62,000 bases of DNA from Branchiostoma floridae (taxonomy: Eukaryota > Chordata > Leptocardii > Amphioxiformes > Branchiostomatidae): assembly GCF_000003815.2 (NCBI RefSeq), contig NC_049989.1:7342195-7404194 (forward strand). Direction: 5' to 3'. A program made the position numbers and the translations under genes. The notes beneath the pieces were generated by a model. It was not told the origin of the DNA, searched no databases, and saw only the letters and a list, made by a program, of their open reading frames with translations. Every line of letters starts with the position of its first letter. The first letter of the stretch is position 1. Shown here one piece after another: positions 27,201 to 35,532 of the stretch.

Positions 27201-30200
27201 GGGACACTGAAAACTGAGTCTTGTAACCAGCTCTATCAGAAGCATCATCTAGCAGAAAAAAGCAGTATTGCAGCATATGATTTGTTACATTTGCCCACAT
27301 TCAGGCAGAGAACAACATGGAGTATATCTATGAGTGCCATGATGTGGAAGACATGCAGTCTTGGCTGGCCAACATCAGAGAGTGTATGATAGGGGGCAGG
27401 GAGAGGTAAGTAGTGTAGAAAAGTCTTGAAAGCTAGTTTATTTTAGGAGGTCATACTAGTAACTGTCAGCACAAGTAAAATGTGTCAAAGAAAAATATTT
27501 TGTGTGCACAGTATGTACCATATAATCATTATCCGTACTTCTGACAAAACCAGGTCGGGTCTGCCAGCTGAGATTATTTGCAAGTTCTTGCCCGAGGGCT
27601 AATTGCAACATGAAACATACAGAAAATATAGTAAACATACATAAAATAAAGTAATTTGGTATAGATAACTATGGTGACAAGTATAAACAAGTGACTATTC
27701 TATCAATGATATGGACTGCTAACCCCTTAGCTTGAACATATAAATGAAATTCGATGGATCCCTGGGTTCAATTTGGAGTGCTTGACTCAAAATGTGAGTT
27801 GTAGCCAAGTATTGCACTACTAGCGACTTGAAAAAGCATCATGCTTCACTTCAATTGAGTATAACTTTTTTATCTTTCCCTGCAGTGAGAAGCCAGCGTT
27901 CCCCTCCCCCTCCCTCCCCAGGAGTAGAGGGGGGTCCAGTACAGGGAAGCCAGCGGGACAACACCACCATGGGGAAGTTACCACTGCAGGTAAGGGGCAA
28001 GGATCAGCCAGTTCTGATTCTTGCTTAAGTCTCTTTCCTGGATCACTCAGATATTACAGTGTTTATATATAGAGAGATTATACCTGTTATTGTAAGCCTG
28101 TATAAATGGACATTTGTTGTACTGTATGTGCCAAAGATTTGCTTCAATAGCAGAGTTCTAATAATTTCCGTTTTGTAGTGTAGCTGGGATTGTTTTGTCA
28201 TATCAAGTTTGGACAGTTTTTTTTTTTTACAATTGCATTTACACTGTTACAGTGGATTGCAGACTTTTTTTCTCAATTCTGGCAAGTCTGCAAGTTATCA
28301 CAAAATGTGTGTGGGATTTGCTTCTGCAAATGTGCAAAATAATTTTGCATGGCTCAGTAGCTCTTAAAGATCCTTTGTAGGATGAGGGTATTCTGAGCCC
28401 TGAGACTTCATGCCCTTGCTTTCTCTCACATGTGGACTTATACGATTGTGCTCTTTCTTAGGATCTGTAAAAGGAAATATTTATACCGGGTAGTCATGGA
28501 TTTGCCATAGGGCCTTTTGAAATAGCTTATCTCTTCATCTTCCATTCTGCTGTACTTTTTCATGTTTTTGTTCCATCTTGATGTGAAAACCATGCCCAGG
28601 CATTCCTCTAAGGAAATAAAATAAAAGCCAGACGAATGTTGCCTTTAGGCTGAGGCTTTTGTACGGAAGTAACATCAAGAGCAACAAGTGAGTTACAACT
28701 CAGAATGGATTAGACTGATATTATGTCCTTGATAAGACCTTCATCATATGTCTGGATCAATGCCAAAATATCAGCTAGTGATTTTCATACTATCATAGTC
28801 ATAAGGAACTTCCTCTGGGAAGACAGCAGCAATCATCAATTTCTCAGACATCTTTACTTTCATCCAAGTGCAAAATTCTTCACGTAATAAATAAGGACAT
28901 TTTCTATCGGCGTTCATCACTCCTAACATTTGCAATCACAAATTGTTATGTCAGACAACTCTTAACGTCTTACAAACAAGATGGAGTCAAATTGTAATTG
29001 TAACAGTTTGTAGTATTCCCAATTTTCCAGCTCTTATGTCTGCCAGGAACTAAGGTTATCCGCAGTATGAGGCTTCACTTTTAAAGACTTTTCGCCTGCT
29101 ATGGTGATGGGGCATTTTTTTCACCTCTTCTGCTACCTTCTCTCTCTCTAATCTAGTAGGAGCAGTGGGAGGTACTAATACAGTAGAGAAACCAACAGCC
29201 TCTGTGGCCCCCAATGCAGCTGTTCCGAGCGGTGACTCCACCCCCCCTGGGACGCCGCCACCCCAGGTCCCCCCCAGGATTCCAGCGGACTGTACAGAAG
29301 TGCCAACACACCCCCCTGTTATGGAGAGTGGTGCAGGTGAGTTCACATACACACACACACACACACAGACATGCACACAGACACACACACAGACACACAC
29401 ACACACACACACACTGGTGTGTTATGCCAAATGGTGGTTATACCAGCTGTATAGATGCAGGTACAAATACAGGTACACACACAAGTGAGTGCAGTGACAT
29501 ACCGTACCTTAAGTGGTTATTGGGATTCACCATTGTTATGGCATACTGACAGCAATCTTACATTTCCATATCATTTGTTTGTTTGTAACCTCTGTTAAGT
29601 AGGAATTGTTTCCAGTTTCTGAGTATATGTGTATGTAGGCAAGGGTTTAAGTCAGTTGCCACACCTGGATTGTGATGATAGTTGGTATGTGGGAAGGTGT
29701 TGCAATTCCAAAGATGCATCTTATTCGTGAATTCCATAGTGGCTTTCTTTGGTATTACAGTGGGACTTTTTTTAAATGTCGTCAGCGCTGAACATGCTAT
29801 GGTGTTAATTTTTGGATGGCAGATAGTCTTTAGGTCCAGATAAAAATGGTAGAAGTTTGGGTACCACACAACCTCAGCAGCTTATCAATTATAAACCACA
29901 TTTGTGGTAATTATCACCGTTACAAGTCATCACCACAAAAACAATGTACCAAAGTCCTGTAATTGTGTTGCTGTCTGCATGCTGAATGTAAAACATGGGG
30001 CACATCCTAAATGGGACAGAAGGGTGTGAACCAGACGGTACCCAGGTTCAGGTTATTGCCTTTGTTTGTTCCTACAAGTCTTGAACAAGAAACACTGCCG
30101 ACAGCCTGTAGTGTTAGGCTGTACATTCATGGCTAAACAGATGTGGGTGCCTCTCTGCTCTGTTTCTGTGCTTACCGGAAGCTGGCAGGGTTGTAAGGCA

Positions 30201-31650
30201 GGACAGAGATTGGCCGGACCTGTTCCTGTGGATCCTGCGTAAAAGACTTTGGGGCAGTTGTGCCGGTCAGGATCAGACCAGCAGAGGAGGTGCATATGAG
30301 TTCACCATTACGATTTTCCCACAAATTGATGGTGTACAACTGCACTTTTTGTCAGCACCACTGTCAGAGCTTTGTTATGTCTCTGCAGTTTGGTACGAGA
30401 ACAAAGGGAGCCTGGACCATACATTTAGGTGGACCATACAGAAAAATCCACCCCAAAATTGACAGTCAACAACATTTCAATGAGAAGTTATAGTGACTAG
30501 TAAATTGTCCCTTTAGATTGAAATTTAATGATCTGTCATTTGATAGGTGATAGATTTCTTATCAGAAATTATTGAACATGTTGCTCTCTCTGTTTTGCTT
30601 AACGCTAGGTAACCTTTATCCGCGGTGTAACCTATATTTTTTGTATATAAGCTGTAGTTTTATTGTACTGTGTTTTCAAACGGCTGTATTTTGAAAATAT
30701 TGCAACTTAAAACCATTATCTGTCGACTTCATATCCATAAACAACCTGCTTTTTGAAACAACGGATAAAGGTTACTACACGGATAAAGGTGAACTAGTAT
30801 TACCATTTTGTGCCACATTGTTGAAAAAGATACATTCTACAGTAAACTAATAGAGAGTAAAAAGGTATTAATGTTCAGTATGTTACAAGTTCTCTTGATG
30901 TTCTCTTCTCATTCCTCCTCAGCTCGGTGGCTCGCCGGCCGCAGCTCACAACCCACCGAATCCGACCACCCCCTCGCAGGCTACCCATGGTTCCACGGGA
31001 CCCTGTCCAGACTCGAGGCAGCTCAGTTAGTGCTCGCTCAAGGGCCGATGGGTCACGGCGTTTTCCTGGTCCGACAGAGCGAGACGCGACGGGGAGAGTA
31101 CGTGCTCACGTTTAACTACCAAGGCAGGGCTAAGGTAAGGTCTCTGATTTGAGCCGTCTTTTTTGTACCCACCGTTTTACTACTCACCTGCCAATTTTCA
31201 AAGTAACTGCAAAGAAATGACAAGAAGTTCTTTTGTCGACACTGACATAATGTTTTATCTACACAGCATCTACGAATGTCGCTAAACAATGAGGGACAAT
31301 GTCGAGTGCAGCATTTATGGTTCCAAACGATCTTTGACATGCTGGAACACTTCCGGACACACCCCATCCCGTTGGAATCCGGCGGCCCTGCCGACATCAC
31401 GTTGTCAAGTTATGTTGTTTGCTCCCCGCCCCAACCCCAACAACCTCCGTCAAACCCTCAAGTGGCCGCCATCCCCGCCAGTCAGAGTAGTGGCAACCTG
31501 TCCACAGAGAGTGGGGAGGGCGCCAGAGGAAACCTTGTTGCTACATTCAGTGGCTCTGTCCGACTACGCACGTCGTCACTGGGTAGCCAAGCTAGCGACT
31601 CGTCCGACGTTCAGGCGCGTGCAGTGGAGAATCAGTATTCCTTTGTATAA
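2388..31650 (+). CDS. SH2B: SH2B-family adaptor protein (whole gene, seven coding exons)
   Basis: SH2B proteins are cytoplasmic adaptors that bind activated tyrosine kinases (JAK2, insulin and growth-factor receptors) through an SH2 domain and tune their signalling. Joining 2388-3215, 25215-25316, 27305-27405, 27886-27989, 29157-29336, 30923-31134 and 31267-31650 gives an open frame of 636 codons plus stop, with GT-AG at every junction. Seen in order: dimerisation region (residues about 18-85), basic Ser-rich segment (160-190), PH domain (about 228-343), Pro/Ser linker with PPRIP (417-421), SH2 domain (about 461-560, FLVR Arg489) and C-terminal RAVENQYSF (627-635). The length fits the family (roughly 575-760 aa in human). 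Intron phases are 0, 0, 2, 1, 1, 0. Vertebrates have three paralogues; which one is nearest cannot be decided by eye, and a pre-duplication orthologue is the natural reading. No transcript evidence is available here. Confidence 0.93.
4145..4317 (+). repeat. Dispersed interspersed repeat, copy A
   Basis: This stretch shares two blocks with 12444-12760 in the opposite orientation: AAAGAACCCAACAC...TTAT.AAGAAGAGTA near its start, and CTTCACCTCAATTGAGGAT at its end. The end block and the preceding 50 bases recur at about 27800-27875. No terminal inverted repeat or target duplication is evident, which suggests an old SINE-like or LINE-derived family; its class is unknown. Confidence 0.6.
4742..5627. 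mobile_element. Non-autonomous DNA transposon with 24-bp inverted repeats and TA flanks
   Basis: The 886-bp unit starts ACATCCATTGGCATAATACC and ends with the reverse complement of ACATGCATTGGCATAATACC. The inverted repeats match at 23 of 24 positions and run into CGGTC. TA stands at both edges (4740-4741 and 5628-5629), as for Tc1/mariner-like insertion. Further ACCGGT motifs lie inside both ends. No transposase frame is visible. It is CpG-rich compared with the intron around it, which suggests a fairly recent arrival. Confidence 0.75.
7971..8008. repeat. Small foldback (imperfect palindrome)
   Basis: CAAGGACGTTATA at 7971-7983 is mirrored by TATAACG...CGTCCTTG at 7990-8008, with a 6-bp duplication (TTAACG) in the right arm. 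It may be a remnant of a short foldback element. Confidence 0.4.
9767..9809. repeat. (CTCA)n microsatellite
   Basis: About ten tandem CTCA units, nearly perfect. The sequence just after it (CCGGTTTAACGTCTGAGTGAG) contains an inverted CTCA-like end. Confidence 0.95.
12444..12760 (-). repeat. Dispersed interspersed repeat, copy B, split by an insertion
   Basis: On the minus strand this region reads the same as 4145-4317: the AGAACCCAACAC / AAGAAGAGTA block (about 12704-12745) and the CTTCACCTCAATTGAGGATGA block (12444-12474). About 190 bp of unrelated sequence separates them where copy A is continuous. Confidence 0.55.
12508..12697. mobile_element. Probable MITE nested inside dispersed repeat copy B
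   Basis: This stretch carries repeated TTTGCGGT and CGCGGTGGTTTCAA-type motifs and ends ATTTGCAGTACTAC. It interrupts a repeat that is continuous at 4145-4317. Both ends are AT-rich and no clean inverted repeat could be aligned by eye, so the borders are approximate. Confidence 0.45.
13734..13765. repeat. Perfect 16-bp tandem duplication
   Basis: GGTGTTCCTTCTACGA occurs twice without a gap, about 75-100 bp upstream of the candidate nested start codon. Confidence 0.9.
13838..13888 (+). CDS. Candidate exon 1 of a small nested gene of unknown function
   Basis: ATG in good context (GCGCCATGG) opens 17 codons, [17 protein letters not shown], ending CAG/GTCAAA in phase 0. The donor is weak because it lacks the usual A at the third intron base. 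Without splicing the frame stops four codons later. The frame is also open upstream to an ATG at 13703, so the true start is uncertain. The preceding 200 bp are CpG-richer than the intron and would suit a small promoter. The product is not recognised. Confidence 0.35.
14047..14274 (+). CDS. Candidate exon 2 of the small nested gene
   Basis: The acceptor AATGTTCCAG is followed in phase 0 by 75 codons and TAG, beginning [19 protein letters not shown] and ending KEDVDLPLP. With 13838-13888 this gives a 92-residue protein across a 158-bp intron. The peptide has balanced charge, a hydrophobic middle (YLSCIFG...VTVIVSL) and a basic segment ([10 protein letters not shown]). It is more protein-like than other open frames in the intron, but I know of no homologue. 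It could also be an exon of a longer transcript or chance. An AATAAA lies at 15107. Confidence 0.38.
   Translation: MIEHDRLVYAVPLPNFAKINFYHDVLKWYLSCIFGQRGVTVIVSLKHVPGKPRSKRPLKDLLSVSLKEDVDLPLP
14332..14357. repeat. (TA)n microsatellite
   Basis: About 13 TA units lie just downstream of the candidate nested gene. Confidence 0.95.
18640..18704. mobile_element. Foldback MITE with 9-bp target duplication, copy 1 (internally deleted)
   Basis: The 65-bp unit starts TAGCCTGAG and ends CTCAGGCTA. Both sides carry the same 9 bp, TATCATGGT (18631-18639 and 18705-18713). Its body (AGGATGGAGCCACCGGTCACT...GGATGGTACTCAGG) matches the right arm of 35236-35342, so most of the left arm has been lost. A 9-bp duplication is typical of Mutator-like transposases. 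Confidence 0.75.
22835..23188. mobile_element. Harbinger-like MITE with TAA target duplication
   Basis: The 354-bp unit starts GGCCACACCAATTTAATTTC and ends with the reverse complement of GGCCACACCGATTTAATTTC. The inverted repeats match at 33 of the first 34 positions, through TTGGTTCACGGATT. TAA flanks both sides (22832-22834 and 23189-23191), as expected for PIF/Harbinger insertions. A second inverted block of AT-rich sequence (AAAAATAAAAATT) follows in each arm. There is no coding capacity. Confidence 0.8.
25215..25316 (+). CDS. SH2B: SH2B exon 2: middle of the PH domain
   Basis: The exon runs from TTTTTCCAG to GTAAGT in phase 0 and encodes residues 277-310. It reads [13 protein letters not shown]...[16 protein letters not shown]. 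The human SH2B1 counterpart has the same SxP....I.CSSI...TTALEMPDRENTFVVK pattern, so the exon is secure. Confidence 0.93.
25317..27304 (+). other. SH2B intron 2
   Basis: The 2.0-kb AT-rich intron begins GTAAGT and ends CCCACATTCAG. I see no exon, RNA gene or definable repeat in it. Confidence 0.8.
27305..27405 (+). CDS. SH2B: SH2B exon 3: end of the PH domain
   Basis: It encodes residues 311-343 and two bases of codon 344. [20 protein letters not shown] corresponds to [20 protein letters not shown] of SH2B1, including the conserved Trp of the PH C-terminal helix; IRECM follows. It ends GAGAG/GTAAGT. A second AG four bases into the exon could also act as acceptor but would break the reading frame. 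Confidence 0.92.
27406..27885 (+). other. SH2B intron 3
   Basis: The 480-bp intron begins GTAAGT and ends TTTCCCTGCAG. Its last 85 bp or so derive from a dispersed repeat (see the entry at 27800-27875). Confidence 0.85.
27800..27875 (+). repeat. Dispersed interspersed repeat, copy C, abutting exon 4
   Basis: TATTGCACTACTAGCGACTT and CTTCACTTCAATTGAG recur, slightly changed, at 4250-4317 (TATTGCAGTAATA...GGCTACTT and CTTCACCTCAATTGAG). The T-rich tail that follows in copy A (TACTTTTATCTAG) corresponds to AACTTTTTTATCTTTCCCTGCAG here, the acceptor region of exon 4. Confidence 0.6.
27886..27989 (+). CDS. SH2B: SH2B exon 4: Ser/Pro-rich linker
   Basis: It completes codon 344 and encodes residues 345-378 plus one base. 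The peptide is a low-complexity linker ([14 protein letters not shown], then [10 protein letters not shown]) between the PH and SH2 domains. There is little sequence conservation to lean on; the call rests on good splice sites (CCCTGCAG and CAG/GTAAGG) and on matching phase with exons 3 and 5. Confidence 0.8.
27990..29156 (+). other. SH2B intron 4
   Basis: The 1.2-kb AT-rich intron begins GTAAGG and ends in a strong pyrimidine tract, CTTCTCTCTCTCTAATCTAG. I see nothing else in it. Confidence 0.8.
29157..29336 (+). CDS. SH2B: SH2B exon 5: Pro-rich linker with PPRIP motif
   Basis: It encodes residues 379-438 plus one base. [15 protein letters not shown] (407-421) matches the PELPPRIP segment of SH2B1, a possible SH3 ligand. 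The acceptor is a tandem TAGTAG: starting at 29157 or 29160 keeps the frame and changes the protein by one residue. The donor is GCAG/GTGAGT, followed at once by a CA microsatellite. Confidence 0.85.
29345..29414. repeat. (AC)n microsatellite
   Basis: A run of AC repeats with scattered AGAC and ATGC interruptions begins 8 bp after the exon 5 donor site. Confidence 0.95.
30605..30797. mobile_element. MITE with AACCTTTATCCG inverted repeats
   Basis: The left end reads CTAGGTAACCTTTATCCGCG. The right end is the reverse complement of CTAGTTCACCTTTATCCGTG, followed inward by a second copy of AACCTTTATCCG. The element spans about 193 bp and has no open frame. The edges share CTAG, so the exact target duplication is unclear (TA or CTAG). 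Confidence 0.6.
30923..31134 (+). CDS. SH2B: SH2B exon 6: N-terminal half of the SH2 domain
   Basis: It completes codon 439 and encodes residues up to 509. [19 protein letters not shown] opens the SH2 domain, and [20 protein letters not shown] follows with the phosphotyrosine-binding FLVR arginine at residue 489. Apart from a few substitutions the segment is identical to vertebrate SH2B. The donor is GCTAAG/GTAAGG. Confidence 0.96.
31135..31266 (+). other. SH2B intron 6
   Basis: The 132-bp phase 0 intron begins GTAAGG and ends TTATCTACACAG. It splits the SH2 domain after GRAK. Confidence 0.9.
31267..31650 (+). CDS. SH2B: SH2B exon 7: rest of SH2 domain and C-terminal tail
   Basis: It encodes residues 510-636 and the TAA stop. 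[20 protein letters not shown] and [19 protein letters not shown] are near-identical to vertebrate SH2B SH2 domains. A Ser/Pro/Gln-rich tail follows. The last residues, [10 protein letters not shown], fit the RA(V/I)xNQY(S/T) motif described for the Cbl TKB-binding tyrosine of SH2B2 (APS); the candidate phosphotyrosine is Tyr633. Confidence 0.96.
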   Translation, partial: HLRMSLNNEGQCRVQHLWFQTIFDMLEHFRTHPIPLESGGPADITLSSYVVCSPPQPQQPPSNPQVAAIPASQSSGNLSTESGEGARGNLVATFSGSVRLRTSSLGSQASDSSDVQARAVENQYSFV

Positions 31651-33403
31651 GACCAGTTCTCGTCCCATGATGCCTTGCAATGTTTCAAAGTGTCAAATTG
31701 AGCAGAGTGACATGATGATGTTGTTACCCGTGTGAAAAGTACAACAAGTATGTTCAGTCGTGGAGCAAACATTCAATTATGACACAGAGCTCGTATCACT
31801 GTATTATCATTTGTATGGTGTGTACAATTGTCTATTAGATTAATATGAAATGTAACAATAGTGGAGAGGAATTTCCTATGCTTGTACAAGATTTTACCTC
31901 AGAACACTGAACTTCCAGAATCCTGTGAAATGTTGTATAAATTTTATGTGAACCCTGCTGAAAGAGGATGTTATATATAGTGATTTTTTTATCCTACTCT
32001 TGTTTGTGACCTCTGACCTTGAAGCACTTGGAAGTAGCAGACCATTGTGGGACTGACAAGATGCCAATTATAATAGATTTACTACCAAAATTAGTCCAAA
32101 GTGTTTCTCAGCCAGCCAATAAGAGTAATGACAGAGATTTAAAACATTTTTAATATGCTTGACCATAGTAGACTAATATGAATGTCTAATTTTACATTTC
32201 ACGTGTAAATCATTAAGTCTGTAAGTCCATTCACAGAACTTTTCCTCATTCCATTGACCATTTCTGTGTGTAATGTTAATCATGTGTGAGTGCCTGATGT
32301 TCTGCTTCGGCACATAAAAAGTTGCTTCTCTGAATATTGTTAAAAAAGGAATTTGAAATATTTTGTCTTACACAGTGATTAGATATATGCCACTAGGTAA
32401 TCAGATGTTGTTCTTGACTTCCATGTTGTCACAGTAGAATTAGTATTTATCATTCACAGATCTCATGAAGCAATTGTCATTAGTATTTTGAATAGGACAC
32501 AATTTGAATGCTCAACACCTTTGTATTGATGTTATATCTCTGCTTAGGTAAGAAGAGTTCAGTGAAGTTTAGATATGGTTTTGCAACAAATAGCTTAGTC
32601 CTTTTACAGCGGCGTGTAGCAAAGCCAGTTATGAACCCTAGAAGTGTCATGTTTCAGTGTGCTTCCACCTACAGACCTACCTGACATGTCCAGGGAAAAG
32701 ACCACACTTGATGTTATGGAAGACATTGTCTGGATGAGAGTGCACATGTAAAAAAACAAAGATAAAAAGTGATGCCCAAATTCTAAAGTCTGAGTGATAA
32801 CACAAAGTAGTAAAAAGATTGAGAGCAAAGGACTTTGTACAACACCAAGTTCTCATTCATTTTCAAGCAACTCTTCACAATGACTGGCTTTAGTTAGAGC
32901 TTAGGATTCTTAGCTCTCTGGTTTTGCCAGTATGACATCTTTTTGATTTGTGTAAGAAGACTTGATCTGAAGTCCAAGTATTAAAGAGATGGTGTAATGT
33001 GATTTCTGACCAGTCAGACTGAACACTGGCAACAATTCTCACAATGGCTGTTTCAACAATTCTAAGGGCATCTTAAAATCAGGCAGCTTAAATGTTGAAT
33101 GTGGTTTGATTGGGCTTGCAGCTCTGAGAATGTCTCTTCATAGTACCTACATTCTAGTTGCCAAGCTTGCCTTTTTTTTGTTCAATAGAAGACTCGTTCA
33201 TCTATTTTCCAACACCAAAGTGTTTTTCTCACCTTTTGACAAAGTCACAGAAATGCTAAAAATGTACTATTTTTTTTACAGTCTGAAAATATGTAGCATT
33301 AAATGTGCATCAACAGGAAAGGCAATGTCTTCAAACTGCAGGCTAAAAAACATGAAAAAGGCAACCAAAGTTGTGACAGTTATGCTGTAATTCCTGTTTG
33401 TGA

Positions 33404-33409
33404 AATAAA
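33404..33409 (+). terminator. Candidate SH2B poly(A) signal
   Basis: AATAAA is followed about 30 bp later by TTTTTGTGTGAGG. It would give a 3' UTR of about 1.77 kb. Variant ATTAAA signals occur earlier (32980 and 33298), and another AATAAA lies at 34813, so the site used is uncertain. Confidence 0.25.
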
Positions 33410-35235
33410 TGCTGACAGGGAAAAGTTCTACCCATTTTTGTGTGAGGTATCTAAAAACAAACAATTTTATTTTGATTGTATAAATTCCTGAGATATTTTA
33501 CCAATATAGAAAACACTGCCAGTTCTAACATTGACATGAAATAAGTTTTGGTAAAATCAAAGTTGTCACTGATCAATGTTGATATACTAGCTCTGGCAAA
33601 GTGGAATAATTGAAAATTAAACATGAAGCAAGAATTTGTATTGCAATTACTGTTATTTTCAATCTATGGTACACACACTCACAATATGTAACCTGCTGTG
33701 GTAAACAAGACTGCATGAGGCCAAGGCAAGGATGTTTTATCATCCCCTAGCAGTTTGTGTGTGCAGTGCACCTGTCAAACATTTGATGTGGTGACAGTGA
33801 AGAGACAGCAAGATATCACAGTACCAGAAAAAAAACGTTGGAAAAAAGGCATGGCATTTGTGTGAGTGTGGTTAGTGAGTGGCCTTGCGAATGGTCTCAC
33901 AAAGGCTACTATCATGTAGTAGTGTTCGTATTGCAATGCACTGGCATAGCAACATAATTGTTCATCCTCTTACGATATATTATAAGTTATGTCATAAACC
34001 TATGGACACCAGACTACGAAATGGACATGCGGTCAAACCTACAGTCTTCCTCCTGATGAAAGAATGATACAGGGTTTATTGTTTATCATGTGATGAGCTA
34101 TTCCATGTTAAAATATTTTCACAACAATCGTCATCACTTTGATGATAGAAATAAGACATTTCTTTTTCATTTTGCTTTAAGCATCTGTGCACATCAATTT
34201 ATGGGCCTTATTGTGACCTACAACATAATACTGTAGATTATGGAAACAAAGATAATCATGTTTGGCACCTGAAACTATCTCTCAACATTCGTGGATAGTT
34301 TCAGACACATTTTTAAGTCCCTTTGGCCTGAAGCAATATTCAGTAGGAACATTATCTCCATGTTCTATATTGGTACTGCAGTACTGCAACTGAATAATAG
34401 GGGTCGCTTTTGATCCATGGAGAAAGTATGGTCATTCACTTTAAGGCCATTTCTGACCGTCATCCTACCATGGGTCTATGAATGGTGAAAAAACATGCTG
34501 AGAAAACATGGGTAGCTAAACCTGAACATTTTTGGCTACTATAACAAAGACCTTCAAATCATCCAGACGACATACTGTTTTACAGGCTGTATGTTTTACA
34601 GACACTTATATTTACTTTTCTATACTTTAAATGCAGTTATCTTCTTTCCTATCTTACTTACAGGCACTCCTTTAGACCATTATTTGTGCAAAGTTTGTTA
34701 AGTTGAAATGGCAAATTTTTGTGTGGGAAAAGTCCAAACTCAATGCACAAATTTAGCTTTAAACGGACATACCCATAAAATTTTAGCATCATAGTGATGT
34801 TTCTTTGTCAAAAATAAATGATCAGTGACCAGTCAAAAATGATCCAAGTACTAAACATCTTGTTTTTATTAACACAACTTGGCCTTGGCACAACAACATT
34901 CACAGGACGCAACAGTATACGATAAAAGGACTTAATATCTTACAGCTTACAGTACAAAATTTGCCAGTCATAATGTTGGATTTGTGACACATTATATTCC
35001 TTACCCAAATGGGGAACAGCTTTCTCAAGTTTTCTGACCAAGCTCTAGATGTCAACGTGTATATATATACAGCTGCCTGTTCTTGTAACAGATGGTAGAG
35101 TGGACTTGTAGTCACAGCAAGAAATCCAGTCACAACTTCCTGTGTAAGGTCACTGCTAAATAATTCACAGGCTTTGTAGAGAGACCTTCTTATAAACCAA
35201 ACTGCTACATTACTATCAGAATGCTGTTTCGAATC

Positions 35236-35342
35236 CAGCCTGAGTACCATAGTGACTGCTGGCTCAATCCTTTCGCTTGTCCCATGGTTAGCAAGTGAAA
35301 GGATTGAGCCAGTGGTCACTAAGGGGGATGGTACTCAGGCTA
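35236..35342. mobile_element. Foldback MITE with 9-bp target duplication, copy 2
   Basis: The 107-bp unit is nearly one hairpin: AGCCTGAGTACCAT and CTGGCTCAATCCTTTC in the left arm are mirrored by GAAAGGATTGAGCCAG and ATGGTACTCAGGCT in the right arm, around an ATGG centre. The right arm has about 6 extra bases. Flanks are TTTCGAATC (35227-35235) and TTATGAATC (35343-35351), 7 of 9 identical, matching the 9-bp duplication of copy 1. Confidence 0.75.
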
Positions 35343-35526
35343 TTATGAATCAGCATTGGAGGATGGGGGAGGAAAAACAGTAACTTCCAGCTGACCAAAC
35401 AATTCTGGTGAAGTTATGCTGACAGACAGTTCTAAAAAATGCCTGAAGTTAATGTGACTTTCTAAGTTCTCTTCAATATGTGAATACTTAATTCTATGCT
35501 AACATACATTTTTCAAAAGGTTAAGA

Positions 35527-35532
35527 TTTATT
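35527..35532 (-). terminator. Candidate LHFPL poly(A) signal
   Basis: TTTATT on the plus strand is AATAAA on the minus strand, about 1.8 kb beyond the LHFPL stop codon. Further matches at 34865 and 34076 are possible; nothing decides between them. Confidence 0.2.

Larger units (their letters stand above)
29337..30922 (+). other. SH2B intron 5
   Basis: The 1.6-kb intron begins GTGAGT and ends CATTCCTCCTCAG. It holds the AC microsatellite and a short inverted-repeat element at 30605-30797; nothing else is recognisable. Confidence 0.8.

Noticed and set aside
29153-29412. Minus-strand Cys/Val repeat open frames
   Set aside because: They are translations of the AC microsatellite and the antisense of SH2B exon 5.
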